Source: Rubinisphaera margarita (GTDB lineage: Bacteria; Planctomycetota; Planctomycetia; Planctomycetales; Planctomycetaceae). Taken from it: a DNA stretch of 64,000 nt. The notes under the pieces were generated by a model. That model saw only the letters and a program-made list of their open reading frames with translations. It did not search any database and was not told where the DNA came from. Within the stretch, counting starts at the first letter, position 1. Each line of letters begins with the position of its first letter. The position numbers and the translations under genes were made by a program. The stretch covers positions 62,001-126,000 of the forward strand of contig NZ_JAKFGB010000010.1 in NCBI RefSeq assembly GCF_022267515.1, written 5' to 3'. Positions 18,335 through 26,606 of this stretch are shown piece after piece.

Positions 18335-19258
18335 TCAATTCGTCTCGTCGGGCCTGGGGCCCATCAGGCCGAGGCGTTCGAGTTTGCTGCGGCATTCGTC
18401 GCGTTCGCGGCAACGTTTCAGCTCTTTCCAGCTGTCATCCTGGGCTTCGAGGAAGACGTCGTCGGTGTACGGCGGAGAGAGTTTGCGTTCGGCCGCGAGA
18501 GCGGTGAGGCGGCTGATGACGCCTTGATCGAGCCGGGTGAGGAACATCGACTGCATGCGATAATCTTCAAACGCTTCCCAGGCGACCGGGAAGAGCGGCT
18601 TGACGATGTTCTCGCCGATCGCTTTGGCATACTCGCGGATTTCGAGCTGAGCATGGGAATCCATCCGCAACGCCAGGAAGTGCAACAGGTTGTGCAGATC
18701 GATCTTCCAGTAGGCTTCGGTGTAGGTGCAGAGTGGCAGGTCTTTGCGAGCCAGTTCGCGGGCGACGCCGGCTTCCAGACGTTCGTCGTAGAGCTGCCGG
18801 GCCGACTTATGGAAAGCCTGCTCCGATTCGGTCAATCGGGCTCCGATCTCGTCGGACAGCGGACGTTCACTCCCCTGCCGGTTCGATGTCGACTGCGTCC
18901 GCCACTGATCGGGCGGCGTCTTCTGAGCCGCATCGATAGCCACGGAATACCGCGTGCTGTATTCGTTCACATTGGCGGTGCGATGGCGGATCCACTGCCG
19001 CCAGCAGTCCATCGGAACTCGAACGAGGAACTTGAGTTCCGCCATTTCGAACGGCGTCGTATGGCGATGCCGGAGCAGATAGCGGATGAGGGTCCGGTCG
19101 TCGGAAACTTTCTTGGTTCCCTCGCCATAGCTGACCCGAGCCGCCTGGACGATACTCGAATCGTTGCCCATGACATCGACCAGGCAGACGAAACCGTCGT
19201 CGAGAACGGGAAATTTCTGCCAGCGAAGCGAATCCAGATCGAGTTGTTTTTCCGACAT
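18335..19258 (-). CDS. thyX: FAD-dependent thymidylate synthase
   Basis: Converts dUMP to dTMP using methylene-tetrahydrofolate, FAD and NADPH. The diagnostic motif RHRTANVNEYSTRY is at residues 91-104 (RHRxxSxNExSxRY with Ala for Ser at one position), and RHRHTTPFEMAELKFLV precedes it. The C-terminal KPLFPVAWEAFEDYR helix also fits. Length 307 is above the usual 220-250, owing to an insert after the motif (about 108-140) and a tail of about 50 residues. The ATG at 19258 begins the family sequence; an upstream extension has no support. No thyA is in the window. Divergent from the charged secreted protein. Confidence 0.94.
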   Translation of the reverse strand: MSEKQLDLDSLRWQKFPVLDDGFVCLVDVMGNDSSIVQAARVSYGEGTKKVSDDRTLIRYLLRHRHTTPFEMAELKFLVRVPMDCWRQWIRHRTANVNEYSTRYSVAIDAAQKTPPDQWRTQSTSNRQGSERPLSDEIGARLTESEQAFHKSARQLYDERLEAGVARELARKDLPLCTYTEAYWKIDLHNLLHFLALRMDSHAQLEIREYAKAIGENIVKPLFPVAWEAFEDYRMQSMFLTRLDQGVISRLTALAAERKLSPPYTDDVFLEAQDDSWKELKRCRERDECRSKLERLGLMGPRPDETN

Positions 19259-19453
19259 CGGTGTTTCATCCTTCAGAGTTCTGCCCGCCCTCCTTAATGA
19301 CTTGGCCTTTGCTCGCAGATTTCGGAGATCTGAAAGCGACGCCGGGCGGAAAAAATAGTGTAGGCAGACCGGGATTGTCATGCACCTCTACAGACGTCCT
19401 GTTACAATCAAACTTCCAGAATGAAGCCGGATCCATTCGCGAAAGGACTGAAA

Positions 19454-20197
19454 ATGAAGAGCCGCTCGCTCCTGATACTGACTGCATTCACCACGCTGGC
19501 CGTCTCGGGCAGCGGTGTTTTCGCCCAGCCGGACCGTTCTCGCGGACCGATTGAACGCGAGATTATCGAAGAACTGCTGCGACTGCACAATGAACACCGG
19601 GAACGCGTCGAGGAACTTCGCCGCGACCAGGACGAACGATTGCGGGAACATCGCGAAGAACACCCCGGCCGCGAAGAACATCGCCGAGACGAAGGACGGG
19701 AGCCCCGCGAGGAACGGGAAGAGCGGGAGCACGGTGAAAACCGCGAGCATGCTGAACATCGCGAGCGGGAACAGCACGAGGTTCACCAGAAGATTCGGCA
19801 TCTCATCGAGGCTGCTGAACATCTGGAACTGGCCGGACGCAAGCAGATCGCCGAGGATCTCCGACGGGAAGCTCACGAGATCGAGCGGGAATTTGAGCGG
19901 CGCCAGCGTGAGCAGCGGAATCCGATGGAAGAGCTGGCTCCCGTCATTCGCCAGCTGATGCAGGTTCAGGAAGAACTTCGCAAGCTGCACGAAGAAGTTC
20001 GCCGCCTGCGTGAAGAACAGGCCCGGCGTCCGGAACCCCCGCGTCCGCCGCATCCCGTGCTGCGTCCAGACGGCCCGCCCCGCCCGCCGGAACATCGTCG
20101 TGGTGAAGACGGCGACCGCCCCCGCAGTGAAGAGCAGCGGGACAATGATCGCCGAAACGAAGGCCCGGGCGATCGCCGCCCGCCGGCTCGCGACTAG
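19454..20197 (+). CDS. Secreted, highly charged Glu/Arg-rich coiled-coil protein
   Basis: About 247 residues. A clear signal peptide (KSRSLLILTAFTTLAVSGSGVFAQ, cleavage after Ala 23-Gln 24 region) precedes a mature part made almost wholly of Glu, Arg, His, Gln and Asp. The middle (about 35-185) is a predicted long coiled coil with heptad-like LEQ/REE patterns, and the last 50 residues are Pro/Arg-rich and disordered. The ATG at 19454 follows AAAGGA by six bases. I know of no family. Similar low-complexity secreted proteins occur in planctomycetes. The role could be structural or metal binding; this is not determinable here. Confidence 0.7.
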   Translation: MKSRSLLILTAFTTLAVSGSGVFAQPDRSRGPIEREIIEELLRLHNEHRERVEELRRDQDERLREHREEHPGREEHRRDEGREPREEREEREHGENREHAEHREREQHEVHQKIRHLIEAAEHLELAGRKQIAEDLRREAHEIEREFERRQREQRNPMEELAPVIRQLMQVQEELRKLHEEVRRLREEQARRPEPPRPPHPVLRPDGPPRPPEHRRGEDGDRPRSEEQRDNDRRNEGPGDRRPPARD

Positions 20198-20221
20198 AGC
20201 CCATCAAGCGATCTGCCAACC

Positions 20222-20264
20222 CATGAATCTGCTCCGCGAACTTCATTCACAGGGCAGATTCATG
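20222..20264. terminator. Hairpin after the charged secreted protein gene
   Basis: CATGAATCTGC at 20222-20232 and GCAGATTCATG at 20254-20264 form a perfect 11-base inverted repeat with a 21-base loop. A short T-containing run follows. It could be a weak terminator before aroE; the long loop and weak T tract make this uncertain. Confidence 0.4.
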
Positions 20265-20339
20265 TACTTTTATGGGTAATCTCCCCGCAATTCTCGCGGA
20301 TGCCGTTTCTGACTTCCTCCACTCGCAGAGATTGACACC

Positions 20340-21206
20340 ATGGCCGAACTGAATTTCAAGCAGGAACTGACCAGCGTTTTCGGGCAGCCCGTCGCGGAAA
20401 ACCCGACGCAGGCGATGATCGAAGCGGCTTATCAGCATCACGGTCTCGACTGGCGATATCTCACGATTGAAGTCGCTCCCGAGGACCTGCCGGCAGCCGT
20501 GCAGGGCATGCGGGCCATGAATTTCCGGGGCGGCAACCTGACGATTCCGCACAAAGTCGCCGTGATTCCCCTGCTCGACCGACTTTCCGAAGCCGCTCAG
20601 CTGATGGGAGCCGTGAACTGCATCATCCGTGAGGGAGACGAACTGGTCGGCGACAATACCGACGGCAAAGGCTTCGTCGATTCTCTGCGTCCCGTTTGCG
20701 ACCCAGCCGGCAAGAAGGTTGTTATTCTCGGTGCCGGCGGCGCAGCCCGGGCAATCTCGGTCGAACTCGCCCTGGCCGGTGTCGAGGACATCACGATCGT
20801 TAACCGCGATTCGGGACGCGGCACGGGACTGCTCGACCTGCTCAACGGACCCGTCGCCAAAGCGACTTCGGTGAAAGCGACCTTTGTGCCCTGGGAGGGC
20901 GACTTCGATGTTCCCCCCGGCACCGACGTCGTGATCAACGCGACATCGATCGGCCTGTTCCCGGATGTGAACGCCCGGATCCCGCTTCATATGGCTTCGC
21001 TGGAGCCGAATATGGTCGTAGCCGATGTGATCCCGAATCCGCCGGAAACGCGCCTCGTGAAAGAAGCCCGAGCGATCGGCTGCGAAGTGCTCGACGGACT
21101 CGGCATGCTGGTCAATCAGGGCGTGATCGGTTTCCGCCTCTGGACTGGCGTCGATCCCGATCCGGTCATCATGCGACGGGCTCTGGAAACGGTGTTTGAC
21201 GCCTAA
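20340..21206 (+). CDS. aroE: Shikimate dehydrogenase with altered shikimate-binding motif
   Basis: Reduces 3-dehydroshikimate with NADPH in the chorismate pathway. Family landmarks are present in order: VFGQPVAENPTQAMIEAAY, NLTIPHK (catalytic Lys), GAVNC, GDNTDGKGF (catalytic Asp), VILGAGGAARA, INATSIGL and DGLGMLVNQG with WTGVDPD. The 288-residue length is normal. The first landmark is unusual: the substrate-binding HSxSP found in typical AroE reads ENPTQ here, so the two Ser become Asn and Thr. The second change, Ser to Thr, is known from quinate/shikimate dehydrogenases, so quinate activity is possible. The gene ends in a 4-base overlap with the convergent VanZ-like gene. Confidence 0.88.
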   Translation: MAELNFKQELTSVFGQPVAENPTQAMIEAAYQHHGLDWRYLTIEVAPEDLPAAVQGMRAMNFRGGNLTIPHKVAVIPLLDRLSEAAQLMGAVNCIIREGDELVGDNTDGKGFVDSLRPVCDPAGKKVVILGAGGAARAISVELALAGVEDITIVNRDSGRGTGLLDLLNGPVAKATSVKATFVPWEGDFDVPPGTDVVINATSIGLFPDVNARIPLHMASLEPNMVVADVIPNPPETRLVKEARAIGCEVLDGLGMLVNQGVIGFRLWTGVDPDPVIMRRALETVFDA

Positions 21207-21580
21207 CGATCCGTCGCTGCGGAAGGCTTCACCGCCGGCCAGGGGAGCAACGAGACAGCCAGAATCCCAGCCGCAGCTCCAACGATGTCGGCGGACCAGT
21301 CGAGCAGTTCCGGGGAACGCTCAACCAAAGCCTGCGTCATTTCATCGAACGCACCGAAGACCGCCAGACTGGCCCAGAGCAGAAGTCCCTGCGTGACCGA
21401 CGGCATTCGCCGCACACGCAGGTTCGCGGCTGCGAGAAGCCCCAACACGGCATAGGCCCCGAAGTGCAACAGCTTATCGGACGCACCGGTGTCCGGAACG
21501 TCCTCCACGGGTAAGTGCGTAAAGACGACAAGCGTGGTTGCGTAGCCGATGAGGAGAATGAGCAGGACCGTCTTCAGCAT
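21203..21580 (-). CDS. VanZ-like membrane protein
   Basis: A 125-residue polytopic protein with four hydrophobic segments. The VanZ hallmark region is visible as ASDKLLHFGAYAVLG, followed by FGAFDEMTQALVERS and DWSADIVGAAAGI, where the conserved D/E-H-x-x-Q-type loop residues sit. VanZ-like proteins are small membrane proteins of unclear role; some confer low-level teicoplanin resistance. The gene stands alone and its stop overlaps the end of aroE on the opposite strand. The start ATG at 21580 gives a typical length and no alternative is better. Confidence 0.82.
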   Translation of the reverse strand: MLKTVLLILLIGYATTLVVFTHLPVEDVPDTGASDKLLHFGAYAVLGLLAAANLRVRRMPSVTQGLLLWASLAVFGAFDEMTQALVERSPELLDWSADIVGAAAGILAVSLLPWPAVKPSAATDR

Positions 21581-21646
21581 TACGTTGCAGCCGATTCATC
21601 GTGAGGTGGTGAAAGACTGCCAAGCTGAAGGGTCGGCCGACGGGTG

Positions 21647-24600
21647 TCAATAGATATTGAGCTCGACCGTCTGACCATTGCCCAGATCGTACAGGAAGAT
21701 CGCCGCTTCATCCTCTTCGACCCAGCCCATCCTGTTCGTCTCGGGAGAGATCGCACTTGGGCGTCTCAGCGGGGAACCGGCTTCCACGGTGACCTCGTCG
21801 GAGTCGATTTTCCAATGGCCGATTCCCTTTGCCGTGCCATTATCGCAGTTGAACAGGACCGCTTCGGTGGCGTCCAGGAAGGCCATCCTTCCGCAGGAAA
21901 CAGGAGCTTCCGGCTTGAGGTCGTGGACCACGGACTGATCTTCCGGGTTGAACGTGGTCAGTTTCCCTCCGTGATTGACCACCAGCAGGGAATCGTCGGG
22001 AGAAAACGCGATCGATTCGACCGAACCCCTGACGGAGATCGTACCGATTTCGGTGGCCTTCAGGTCGAACAGCTTGATCTCGTTTCCACTGACAGCGGCA
22101 AAGAGTTCCCCTGTTCCAGAGAACTGTACCAGACCGAACCCACCGAAACTGAGCGAGCCTTCCGCCGCCCCGGTCGCCGTGTTGTAAACGTAGACAGTCT
22201 TTTCGGAGTCGTAGATCGCAAACCGGGATCGGTCACGCGACAACTCGCCGCGAACAAACTTCGCAGTCTGCTGGGCAACAGGAACACTTTTGCCCCCGTC
22301 GTACCGCATGATCTGATTGCCGAAGGCGATCCAGATATTGTCATCTGCCACATAGCCGACCGCTTTCAGTTCTCCCAGATCGATGGGCAGAGTTTTCTCT
22401 GGCTTCGTTCCGTCGACCTTCCAGATCTCCAGGGCTCCCATCGAACGCCCCGCGACGATCTTCTGACCATCTGGACTGAACGAAAGCGAAAGCGGAATCC
22501 CGCGAGGAATCACTTTCTCCGGCGGCTGGAACAGGACGAAGCCCAACGCTCCGAACATCACCAGCAGGACCGCCCCGAGTGAACCAAGAACGACATTCCG
22601 CCGCTGAGGATCATGCGGCCAGACGACGTCCCGAATGACGTCGGGCGAGAAGAAGTCTTTGATGCTCGTGTTGGACGACTTCACAGCCGTGGCTTTCTTG
22701 CCCCGTTTCTTCGCCGCCTTGAGCACCTGCTTTTCCGTGCGTTCATCCCCCAGCTTCTGCAGAGCTTTGAACGCTCCTCGGACCACCATCGGGTCGGAAT
22801 CGACGGCAAGGACTTCGATGGGTCGAATCGATCGCTTGTCACCGATTTCTGCCAGCGCCTGCGAAGCGTGATAGCGAATTTCCGAAACCTGATCACGCAG
22901 CATCGCCGTCAGCGAGAGCATCGCCGAGGACGCCCCGATCTGTCCCAGAGCAATCGCCGCTTTGATTCTCACCTGCAGCGTGTCGGAAAGCGCCTCTTCG
23001 AGAGCTTCCACCGACTCGTGATCTCCAATTTCTCCAAGGGCTCGTGCACAAGCTGCCCGCACCGCTTCGCTGCGGTCCTGTTTCAACATCGCTTCAAGCT
23101 CGACGACCACCGAGGTGTCACCAATCAGCCCGAGTGTATCGACGATTCTTTCGCGAATTTCCGGCAGAGGGTCGTGCAGGAACTTGACCAGAACCGGGAG
23201 CGAGTCGGCGTTCTTCAGGCGTCGCAGAGCATCCAGAATCTTGAGCCTCGCCGCCCGATTTGAGAGGGTCTGCGGGCTTTCCAGCAACGCACACAGATTC
23301 GGCACCGCACTCTCGTGGCCCAGCTTGCCGAGTGCTTCCGCCACAGCGATGAGCAGATCGCCTTGAGCAGTCGGCAGGATTCCGAGCAGTGGCGGAACCG
23401 CTGCATGGTCGCCGCAGGCAGACAGGGCACCGACAACCTGTTCGCGGAAGTCCGGGTCAGGATCGTTAAGAGCTTCGATGAGGGAATCGACGGCTCGCTT
23501 GTCCGCTGCTTTTTTGAGTGCGACCGCGGCCTGCATCCGCACCCCGATATCCGGATCAGAAAGGCCGCGAACCAGATACCGAATGCCTTTCGACTCGCCG
23601 AGCCGTCCAATGGCCTCGATCGTTGTGGCTCGAATTGCGGGGGAAGTGTTTGAGCATTGGTTTGAAAGGACCTCCAGCGCTCGACTGTCTTCCAGTCGTC
23701 CGAGGGCGATGATCGCCGTCAGTGCATTGGAGGCGTTGCGTTCTTCGGCTACGGAAATCAATTCGGGAATCGCCGGCCTGCCGATCCTGACCAGAGCGTC
23801 CGCGGCGCGGATATTCATCTGCGGGTCTTCGGTCGCCAGTCCAATGAGCGGTTGGATGGCCCGGCGGTCGCCGAGTGTTCCCAAGCCGAGGGCCACGGCG
23901 GCTCTCATCTCGACCGACTCGTGAATCAACTTCTTGATAAGCGGTTCGAAAGCCGCTTGCTGCTCCGTCTCACCGAGTGAACGGGCGGCTGTTTCACGGA
24001 CAATCGGCCGCCTGTCGTCGAGGTACGAGACGAGAATATCGGCGGCTTCCGGGGTTGGCACCTGTCCGAGTTCTTCGAGGGCATCACACAGTTTGTGCAC
24101 AGCCGCGCGGGAATGCTCGTCGAAGTTCGCTTCCAGAATCTTCCGAGCTGACTTTACAACTTTCTTCCACGTTTTCTGCGGCGGCCGAACTCTCTGTTCG
24201 TCCGGATCTCCATCCGCTTCCACTGCAGAACGCAAATCGGACGGGGATGTCTTCAGAGCCTTCTTGATGGCCTTCAGCGTTTCCGGGAAATTCGTGGCCG
24301 CGTTCTTTCGCGATCGTTCCCGTCGGATTCCAGTCAGTCCCTCGGAAGGCTGGCCCGGCTGAGCCTGCGGGGGTGCCTGAGCAGCCGAAGATTGTGAAGA
24401 GGGAGACGGAGAAGACGGAGACTGCGAAGATGGTGACGGAGTCGAGGGCGGCGTCGGAGAAGGCGGCGCTCCCTGATTGGCCAGCGAGACGACAACCGAA
24501 CTGTCCTGCGATCGATTACTGTTCGACTGCACGGAAGAGTCGACGACAATCGGAACCGGCTGTCCGTTGGGCGGAGTGGGTGTTTTCAGCTGTGGCACGT

Positions 24601-24919
24601 GCCCTGCCCCGTTCTGGGGAGCTTCCGGAGCCGGGCTTCCTGTCTGCTGACTGGTCGGAACCGTGCGCGAGATTTTGAAAACCGAGGACGTATTCGACTC
24701 GACGTCTTCGGCGAAGGAGAGCATGTCATCGAGGCTGAGCGCGCCTTCCTGGGGACCTTCAGTGCGCAACTCTGCCGTCGCGCGATAGATCCCGGACGCC
24801 TGAGTCGACGAGGGCTTCTGACTCGATCCATCTTTGCGGTGGCCACATTCACGACACCGGACCATTGCCGGCGGCAGGGCTGCCCCGCATTCACTGCAAG
24901 TTTTCTTTGTTCCGGCCAT
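21647..24919 (-). CDS. Zinc-ribbon, HEAT-repeat, transmembrane, beta-propeller protein
   Basis: A protein of about 1090 residues with four parts. First comes an N-terminal zinc ribbon (Cys 8, 11, 22, 25 in CSEC and CREC). A disordered Pro/Ser/Gln-rich stretch runs to about 210. Next is a long array of PBS-lyase-type HEAT repeats (about 270-730), with phrases such as VRETAARSLGE and VRAACARALGEIGD repeated. Finally there is one membrane helix (about 775-797) and a C-terminal domain of WD40-like blades starting LSFSPDGQKIVAG. The zinc ribbon and HEAT array would be cytoplasmic and the propeller outside. No function is known; a scaffold or sensor is plausible. The start is ATG 24919 or 24931, and no strong ribosome binding site is present. 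Confidence 0.82.
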   Translation of the reverse strand: MAGTKKTCSECGAALPPAMVRCRECGHRKDGSSQKPSSTQASGIYRATAELRTEGPQEGALSLDDMLSFAEDVESNTSSVFKISRTVPTSQQTGSPAPEAPQNGAGHVPQLKTPTPPNGQPVPIVVDSSVQSNSNRSQDSSVVVSLANQGAPPSPTPPSTPSPSSQSPSSPSPSSQSSAAQAPPQAQPGQPSEGLTGIRRERSRKNAATNFPETLKAIKKALKTSPSDLRSAVEADGDPDEQRVRPPQKTWKKVVKSARKILEANFDEHSRAAVHKLCDALEELGQVPTPEAADILVSYLDDRRPIVRETAARSLGETEQQAAFEPLIKKLIHESVEMRAAVALGLGTLGDRRAIQPLIGLATEDPQMNIRAADALVRIGRPAIPELISVAEERNASNALTAIIALGRLEDSRALEVLSNQCSNTSPAIRATTIEAIGRLGESKGIRYLVRGLSDPDIGVRMQAAVALKKAADKRAVDSLIEALNDPDPDFREQVVGALSACGDHAAVPPLLGILPTAQGDLLIAVAEALGKLGHESAVPNLCALLESPQTLSNRAARLKILDALRRLKNADSLPVLVKFLHDPLPEIRERIVDTLGLIGDTSVVVELEAMLKQDRSEAVRAACARALGEIGDHESVEALEEALSDTLQVRIKAAIALGQIGASSAMLSLTAMLRDQVSEIRYHASQALAEIGDKRSIRPIEVLAVDSDPMVVRGAFKALQKLGDERTEKQVLKAAKKRGKKATAVKSSNTSIKDFFSPDVIRDVVWPHDPQRRNVVLGSLGAVLLVMFGALGFVLFQPPEKVIPRGIPLSLSFSPDGQKIVAGRSMGALEIWKVDGTKPEKTLPIDLGELKAVGYVADDNIWIAFGNQIMRYDGGKSVPVAQQTAKFVRGELSRDRSRFAIYDSEKTVYVYNTATGAAEGSLSFGGFGLVQFSGTGELFAAVSGNEIKLFDLKATEIGTISVRGSVESIAFSPDDSLLVVNHGGKLTTFNPEDQSVVHDLKPEAPVSCGRMAFLDATEAVLFNCDNGTAKGIGHWKIDSDEVTVEAGSPLRRPSAISPETNRMGWVEEDEAAIFLYDLGNGQTVELNIY

Positions 24920-25405
24920 GTTGACTGTCATTCGGGGGGTCCGAGTTCGTTCTGCGGTTCGCGGCGGGAATGCACAGGATCCGAAGGTCGCAACACTTCG
25001 AATCAACGGTCAATCCAAACGCCGATTCCGTGCGAAAGGAGACAACCTCATGCGGCGTGATTGCTTCCGCGTCGTATCCTGTACCCTGGTGTGGGGAAGG
25101 ACCGTCGATCGACATGAGGTGACGGAGCGTTCACGTCCAGACAACGGTTGCGCCCATCGTATCAGCCGGGTGTTAACGAATTGTGAAATTGTGAAGAGAA
25201 AGCACGGACAGAGTTCCGCCCTGCTCACCGATGCTGTTTCGCTCGCCCAAAGCAGAGGCGATTCCCCAATCCCGAGACCGGGAGGGTTAACGTTTGCCGG
25301 AATTCACGCTATTGTGTGGCGATCCAGCCTTCAACCGCTGATTTCTCAATTCAGGAGACGCACGCGACGCGTCCCTCGCTCCATTCTTTTCCGAAGGATT
25401 CACTG
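24920..25405. other. Divergent intergenic region
   Basis: Almost 490 bases between the divergent HEAT-protein and methyltransferase genes. I see no gene. Frames here on both strands lack family features, and the GTG at 25316 only extends the methyltransferase frame. A promoter-like pair is listed separately. Confidence 0.4.
25289..25316 (+). promoter_or_regulatory. Possible promoter for the methyltransferase gene
   Basis: TTAACG near 25288-25293 and TATTGT at 25311-25316 are spaced about 17 bases apart, roughly 90 bases before the start codon. Each matches the consensus at four of six positions. This is weak evidence. Confidence 0.25.
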
Positions 25406-26197
25406 GTGAGTCTCGAAGTCATCCAGGGCCATTTGTACGACTACCCGAAATATTACGATCTGGTCTTTGGATCGGACTGGAAAGCCGAGTTCGACTTTCT
25501 CAAAGACTGCTTCGAGCGCTATTCCAAGCGGCCCGTGAAACGCGTCTTCGAACCTGCCTGCGGAACCGGACGGCTGATGTACAAGCTGGCCGATGCCGGC
25601 TACGAAGTGGCCGGAAACGACCTGAATCCCAAGGCGGTCGAATTTTGCAACGCCCGGTTGGCCAAGAAAGGCCATCCGCCGACGGCCGTTGTGGGCGACA
25701 TGTCCGATTACACGGTCAAGAAGAAGTTCCACGCCGCCTTCAATATGATCAACAGCTTTCGGCACCTCACGACCGAAAAGCAGGCGGAAGGCCACTTCCG
25801 CTGTACAGCGGAGGCGATCACCAAAGGCGGCCTGTTCATTCTGGGCATGCACCTGAACCCGGCCGATGTCGGCGACGACTACGAAGCTGAGGAAGAATGG
25901 TCAGCCCGTCGCGGACACCTTCAGGTGAACACCCGGCTCTGGTCCATGAACTACAACCCGAAAACGCGAACCGAACAGATCGGTTTCCAGTACGACGTCT
26001 ACACGCCGAGCAAGCAGTTCCGGATCGAAGATACGACGACCTTCCGCTGCTACACCAAAAAGCATATGGACAAACTGATCGCGAAATTCCCGGAATGGGA
26101 ACTCGTCGAGACCTTTGACTTCCATTACGACATCGACGATCCCATCACCGTCGACGGTGACACCGAGGACGTGGTTTACATCCTCCGCAGGGTTTAG
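25406..26197 (+). CDS. Class I SAM-dependent methyltransferase
   Basis: About 263 residues. The SAM-binding glycine loop is VFEPACGTGRLMYKLA (motif I), followed by VAGNDLNPKAVEFC with the acidic residue after strand beta 2, and AAFNMINSFRHL as motif IV, the usual Rossmann order. The C-terminal half is mostly beta and unassigned. The start is GTG at 25406, chosen because AAGGA lies seven bases upstream and MSLEVIQGHLYDYPKYYD opens the domain; the frame is open to 25316. The substrate is unknown. It lies directly upstream of the pst operon but is separated from it by over 400 bases that include a promoter. Confidence 0.85.
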   Translation: MSLEVIQGHLYDYPKYYDLVFGSDWKAEFDFLKDCFERYSKRPVKRVFEPACGTGRLMYKLADAGYEVAGNDLNPKAVEFCNARLAKKGHPPTAVVGDMSDYTVKKKFHAAFNMINSFRHLTTEKQAEGHFRCTAEAITKGGLFILGMHLNPADVGDDYEAEEEWSARRGHLQVNTRLWSMNYNPKTRTEQIGFQYDVYTPSKQFRIEDTTTFRCYTKKHMDKLIAKFPEWELVETFDFHYDIDDPITVDGDTEDVVYILRRV

Positions 26198-26226
26198 AGC
26201 ATTTTCAGGCTCCTCCTGCCGTCGAA

Positions 26227-26280
26227 TCTCGAATTCGCCCTGGATCTCGAATTCGCCCTGGATCTCGAATTCGCCCTGGA
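26227..26280. repeat. Three exact tandem copies of an 18-base unit
   Basis: TCTCGAATTCGCCCTGGA is repeated three times without a mismatch at 26227-26244, 26245-26262 and 26263-26280. It lies 30 bases after the methyltransferase stop codon. The preceding bases (26195-26226) resemble the stretch after the DUF1559 stop codon at 5664-5695. Confidence 0.95.
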
Positions 26281-26434
26281 GAGGATCGCTCGACCGAGCG
26301 TTCGGGCAGGAGTAAATGCCTGCCTGAAACGCTACATTTTATGCGAACGGGGCGGTTGGACCTTTAATGAAAGTACTTCAGGGACTCCCGGCGAATGCTG
26401 GCAATCAGGGAGTTTCCCCAGAATCGACGAAGTC

Positions 26435-26465
26435 TTAACATAATCTTCACACACCGGGATAGGAT
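26435..26465 (+). promoter_or_regulatory. Pho-box-like operator and promoter for pstS
   Basis: TTAACA at 26435-26440 and TTCACA at 26446-26451 are direct repeats 11 bases apart, the spacing of PhoP/PhoB boxes. TAGGAT at 26460-26465 follows eight bases later as a candidate -10, with the box in place of a -35. The site is about 140 bases before pstS. The match is to the generic pattern TTxACA-N5-TTxACA and is read by eye. Confidence 0.6.
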
Positions 26466-26606
26466 GGCGCTGGCAGCTGCTGAACGATTTCGTGACGGCG
26501 GCCCATGCTCCTGGCCCCGCCATTTCCAATGTTCAGAGGGCCCTCCCGGGATCGAACCGGTGCCGATCCTGATACCCCAGTTGTTCGACAAATTTGAGGA
26601 TGCAAA

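Larger units (their letters stand above)
26198..26606. other. Regulatory region upstream of pstS
   Basis: A 409-base stretch without a gene. It carries the end-of-gene repeat with 18-base tandem copies, an imperfect long inverted repeat (CAGGC...CTCCTGCC near 26207-26220 against GGCAGGAG...GCCTG near 26305-26325), and the Pho-box promoter. The GGTTCGATCCCGG-like string on the minus strand near 26545-26562 is not part of a tRNA. Confidence 0.5.

Noticed and set aside
26227..26280. The 18-base tandem repeat as coding for repeated peptides
   Set aside because: A short plus-strand frame reads through it as NSPWIS repeats, but it has no start context or continuation and follows directly on the methyltransferase stop codon.
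26540..26570. A GGTTCGATCCCGG-like string on the minus strand that resembles a tRNA T-arm
   Set aside because: No D-arm, anticodon arm or acceptor stem can be folded around it, and it lies in the pstS leader.
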